Shown here: positions 61,191 to 64,000 of the stretch, in pieces
Layout of the letters: every line of letters begins with the position of its first letter
How positions within the stretch are numbered: position 1 is the stretch's first letter
NCBI RefSeq assembly: GCF_003609635.1
Contig: NZ_MCIA01000009.1
Span: forward strand, 62,001-126,000
Reading direction: 5' to 3'
Source: Lacrimispora algidixylanolytica
GTDB taxonomy: Bacteria; Bacillota; Clostridia; Lachnospirales; Lachnospiraceae
Length of the DNA stretch: 64,000 nucleotides
The notes under the pieces: model-generated
Told to the model about the DNA's origin: nothing
Databases searched by the model: none
What the model saw: the letters and a program-made list of their open reading frames with translations, nothing else
Program-made: the position numbers and the translations under genes

Positions 61191-63890
61191 TTAGAAAGAA
61201 TCATCACGTCTGATCTTATGACGGATCACTCGATGTTTGTATTCACGGTATTCCCTGATGTTTGTCTGGTTATCAATCAATTTTCCAATCTCAGCTACTA
61301 TGGTAGGGATAAGAGAAAGTCCAGCTGCGACCAGCCAATGATATCCACCAATTGCGGTCAGATTAAAGATCTTTCCAACAGAAGGAACAGCTACCAGGAA
61401 GCTGAATATAGCGATCATAGCAACGGTACTATACACGACAGGAGGATTATCCCTAAGTGTTCTCTTAAAGATGGATTGTCTGCTTCGTACGGTATATAAG
61501 TGAAGGATTGAGGTCCAGCCTAAGATTAAGAAGGCTACGGACTGACCCACTGCCTGAGATGGTCCCATGTTACCCGGAAGCACCCAGAAGGTTGCAATAT
61601 AATATCCCACTAAAACAACGGCTGAACAGGCGATGGTCTGCTGAATAATAACAGACAGAAGTCCTCCGCTTAAAAAGCCTTCATTCCTACGAATCGGTTC
61701 CCGGTCCATAAGACGAGGATCAGAACGTTCTCTGGATAGGTAAAGTCCTGGAATACCGTCACCCAAAACGTTGACCAAAAGAAGCATGATCGGGGTAACT
61801 GGAATTCCCCAGCCCTTTAGCTGAGCAACTAACATAATAACAATCTCAGAAATATTGCAGACTAACAAGAAGTAAATAGTCTTTCTAATATTGGAATAAA
61901 CATTTCTTCCTTCGGATACTGCGTCAATAATGGTTGCAAAGTTATCGTCTGTTAAGACCATATCAGAAGCACTCTTAGCCACCTCTGTTCCGGTGCGTCC
62001 CATGGAAATTCCTACATCGGCAGCCTTTAGTGCAGGAGTATCATTCACTCCGTCTCCAGTCATGGAAACGACTTCTCCGTTCTCCTGCCATGCCTCTACA
62101 ATACGGATCTTATCTTCTGGAGAAACTCTGGCATAAACGGAATAATGATGAATATCCCTACAAAGCTCCTCATCGGAGATGTCCTTTAACTGCTGTCCGG
62201 TTAGAACCTTTTCATTCTCCCCAAGAATTCCGATGTTCCTAGCGATCGCACTTGCTGTCACTGCGTGGTCTCCAGTGATCATAACGGTTCTGATTCCTGC
62301 CATCTTAGCTCGTTCTACCGCTACGGCTGCTTCCGGTCTGGCCGGATCAATAAGACCAATCAAACCGCATAAATGAAGATCCCGTTCGATTTCCTCCGGT
62401 TTATCCATGGAAGGAAGCTCATCCACATGCCGAAAGCCCAAAGCAAGTACTCGTAAGGCTTCCCCAGCAAAAAGCTCATGCACATGGGAAACTGCCTTTT
62501 CCATCCCCTCATCAAATGCATTGAGAGGCAGGCGGTCTAGGGCACCTTTGGTTAAAATCAAATATCCGCCGGCTACATCTTCTAAGACAATGGTCATCAT
62601 CTTACGTTCCGAAGAAAAAGGTATCTCACCTACCAAACGGTATTGTTCTGTAATACTTTTCTTTGAGAGTCCCTTATCATGAAGCAGCCTCATAATGGCT
62701 TTTTCTGTTGGGTTTCCCATAATGGTCATGGTTCCGTCTTCTTCCATCTGAACCGTAGCATTGCTTGCAAGGGCAAATCTGGTGATAAGTTCTTTTTCCC
62801 TTTCACCAAACTCCTCATTAACTCCAAAGGGATCTTCTCCTGGTATCCAGAGTTTTTCGATGGACATACGATTCTGGGTTAACGTTCCCGTCTTATCGGA
62901 ACAGATTACAGAAGTGTTACCAAGGGTTTCCACCGCAGAAATCTTACGAATCAAGGCATTTTTATTTACCATGTTTTTAACGCCCTGAGAAAGAGATAAT
63001 GTTACAATTAGATTTAGGGTCTCTGGTACGGCTGCTACTGCTAGAGTTGCCGCAAGAGTGATCATAGTCCAGAAAGATTCTCCCTGTAACAGACCAATAA
63101 GAAGAAGAAAGAGTGCCGCTATAATGGCTATCATACTAATGGATTTAGCTACCTTTTCAAGACGTCTTTGAAGCGGTGTTTTAATCTTTTGTGAATTGTT
63201 AAGGTATCCTGCGATTTTCCCCATCTCACTGTGCATTCCGGTCCCGGTGACTACGGCCACTCCATGACCGGACGTCACATGACATCCGGAAAATACCATG
63301 TTAAGCTGATCTCCCAGCGGCACACCGCCCTGAAGTAGAAGATCTGCATTTTTTTCAGAAGGTTCACTCTCACCGGTTAAGGCCGATTCATCCACCTGTA
63401 AATTGGTGCTGATAATGAGTCTGGCATCGGCTGGAACAATGCTTCCAAGCTGAAGGAGAATCATATCCCCTGGTACCAGCTCTTCCGTGCTCATTTCCTT
63501 TTGTACTCCATCCCTTAATACCAAACAGTCTGGAGAGTTTAAACTAGTCAATGCTTCCAGTGCCTTTTCGGCGCTGCGTTCCTGCGTAATTGCAAGTACC
63601 AGGTTTAAAATTACAATTGATACAATTACCACAGGCTCTATAAAGCCATGCCCATCCTTAATAGCCATGCATAAGGACAGCAATGCTGCGAGTAACAGGA
63701 TAATCGTTGAGATATCCTTAAGATGATGCAAAATGTCTTTGATCAAGCTTGTTTTTTCCTGCTTATCAAATTCATTCCTTCCATATTTCGTTTGGCGGTT
63801 TACTGCCTCTATTTCTGACAGACCTGTGTTTTCGTTTGCATTAAAATGTTCTAGTGTTTTGGACACACTGGCTTCATACCAATTTTCCAC
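61191..63890 (-). CDS. P-type cation ATPase, Ca2+-type (PMCA-like)
   Basis: This 899-residue P2-type ATPase pumps a cation, by family probably Ca2+, across the membrane. It contains the actuator motif LTGES (171-175), phosphorylation site D332 in SDKTGTLTQN, the hinge TGDGVNDTPALK and about ten membrane helices. In helix M4 the usual PEGLP reads PETLN (289-293), with the key glutamate kept; in M6 NVLGD keeps the N and D. The subclass, and so the exact ion, is uncertain. GTG is the start codon; AGGAGG lies eight bases before it and the nearby ATGs are out of frame. Confidence 0.92.
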   Translation of the reverse strand: MENWYEASVSKTLEHFNANENTGLSEIEAVNRQTKYGRNEFDKQEKTSLIKDILHHLKDISTIILLLAALLSLCMAIKDGHGFIEPVVIVSIVILNLVLAITQERSAEKALEALTSLNSPDCLVLRDGVQKEMSTEELVPGDMILLQLGSIVPADARLIISTNLQVDESALTGESEPSEKNADLLLQGGVPLGDQLNMVFSGCHVTSGHGVAVVTGTGMHSEMGKIAGYLNNSQKIKTPLQRRLEKVAKSISMIAIIAALFLLLIGLLQGESFWTMITLAATLAVAAVPETLNLIVTLSLSQGVKNMVNKNALIRKISAVETLGNTSVICSDKTGTLTQNRMSIEKLWIPGEDPFGVNEEFGEREKELITRFALASNATVQMEEDGTMTIMGNPTEKAIMRLLHDKGLSKKSITEQYRLVGEIPFSSERKMMTIVLEDVAGGYLILTKGALDRLPLNAFDEGMEKAVSHVHELFAGEALRVLALGFRHVDELPSMDKPEEIERDLHLCGLIGLIDPARPEAAVAVERAKMAGIRTVMITGDHAVTASAIARNIGILGENEKVLTGQQLKDISDEELCRDIHHYSVYARVSPEDKIRIVEAWQENGEVVSMTGDGVNDTPALKAADVGISMGRTGTEVAKSASDMVLTDDNFATIIDAVSEGRNVYSNIRKTIYFLLVCNISEIVIMLVAQLKGWGIPVTPIMLLLVNVLGDGIPGLYLSRERSDPRLMDREPIRRNEGFLSGGLLSVIIQQTIACSAVVLVGYYIATFWVLPGNMGPSQAVGQSVAFLILGWTSILHLYTVRSRQSIFKRTLRDNPPVVYSTVAMIAIFSFLVAVPSVGKIFNLTAIGGYHWLVAAGLSLIPTIVAEIGKLIDNQTNIREYREYKHRVIRHKIRRDDSF

Positions 63891-63905
63891 ACCATCATCC
63901 TCCTT

Positions 63906-64000
63906 TTAATCAAGCGTTGCATTCACGGGTTTCTTAATCTCCTCCTCTAACACCTTTTCAAGTTTTCGCTCCATAACCTGTGCACATTGATTCAATTCTT
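63906..64000 (-). CDS. C-terminal end of an unidentified gene
   Basis: An open minus-strand frame enters from the window edge and ends with QVMERKLEKVLEEEIKKPVN and then ATLD. It is rich in charged residues like the end of a helix. Its stop codon lies 15 bases before the ATPase start, and it overlaps that gene's AAAGGAGG site, so the two are probably one operon. Too little is visible to name the protein. Confidence 0.55.
   Translation of the reverse strand, partial: ELNQCAQVMERKLEKVLEEEIKKPVNATLD

Noticed and set aside
1-64000. CRISPR arrays, tRNA/rRNA genes, IS elements or prophage
   Set aside because: No regularly spaced repeats, cloverleaf-like sequences, transposases, integrases or phage structural genes were recognised.

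Overview
The window looks like the chromosome of an anaerobic, spore-forming Firmicute of the Lachnospiraceae, close to the Lacrimispora / Clostridium cluster XIVa group. This placement is an inference. It rests on the low-to-moderate GC, strong AGGAGG-type ribosome binding sites, sporulation genes (YyaC, SpmA), lipoprotein solute-binding proteins, YesM/YesN-type sugar-sensing pairs, a flavodiiron protein and many plant-polysaccharide enzymes. No rRNA, tRNA, CRISPR array, phage or IS element was seen.

Layout. 0-3 kb: murC (3' end cut by the window edge), an unknown protein with three related repeats, and queT under a preQ1-I riboswitch. 3.2-13.5 kb: a catabolic locus for unsaturated uronyl oligosaccharides. 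It has one minus-strand series (two sugar permeases, solute-binding lipoprotein, DUF2264, GH88, GH105) and a divergent plus-strand response regulator and YesM-like kinase. 13.7-17 kb: small accessory genes (membrane protein, AAC(3)-family acetyltransferase, MBL hydrolase, frameshifted VOC protein) and a candidate phosphate-controlled small RNA. 17-22.4 kb: corA, a membrane protein, a Cys-rich Crp/Fnr regulator, then RIC and FprA behind an FNR-like site at -41.5. 22.4-31.3 kb: a cellulose-synthase-type operon (GT2-GtrA, BcsA with PilZ, GT-C-like protein), a divergent chemoreceptor and a GH5 cellulase that lacks a signal peptide. 31.5-37.4 kb: oppABCDF. 37.5-53.3 kb: mainly housekeeping genes on the minus strand (kinase, flavin reductase, CBS/DRTGG pyrophosphatase, glucokinase, transketolase, LysM protein, YyaC, pgi, mtnN) with several unknowns. 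53.5-60.4 kb: a secreted PL9 pectate lyase, then a GH31 alpha-glycosidase with its own ABC importer. 60.2-64 kb: a response-regulator remnant, spmA without spmB, and a P-type Ca2+-type ATPase.

How the parts fit. PL9, GH88, GH105, DUF2264 and GH31 with two ABC importers indicate a life on pectin and hemicellulose fragments. Glucokinase, Pgi and transketolase would feed the released sugars into central metabolism. The Crp/Fnr-RIC-FprA group is a nitrosative/oxygen stress module. The BcsA group implies exported beta-glucan.

The observations most worth following up are the phosphate-box small-RNA candidate (15.33-15.49 kb), the FNR-like class II promoter of RIC-FprA, a LysM protein with what looks like a degenerate MPN/JAB fold, the leaderless GH5 beside the cellulose locus, and a probable deletion scar at 60.4 kb that would explain both a truncated response regulator and a missing spmB. 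I did not find a clearly new multi-gene defence or mobile system.
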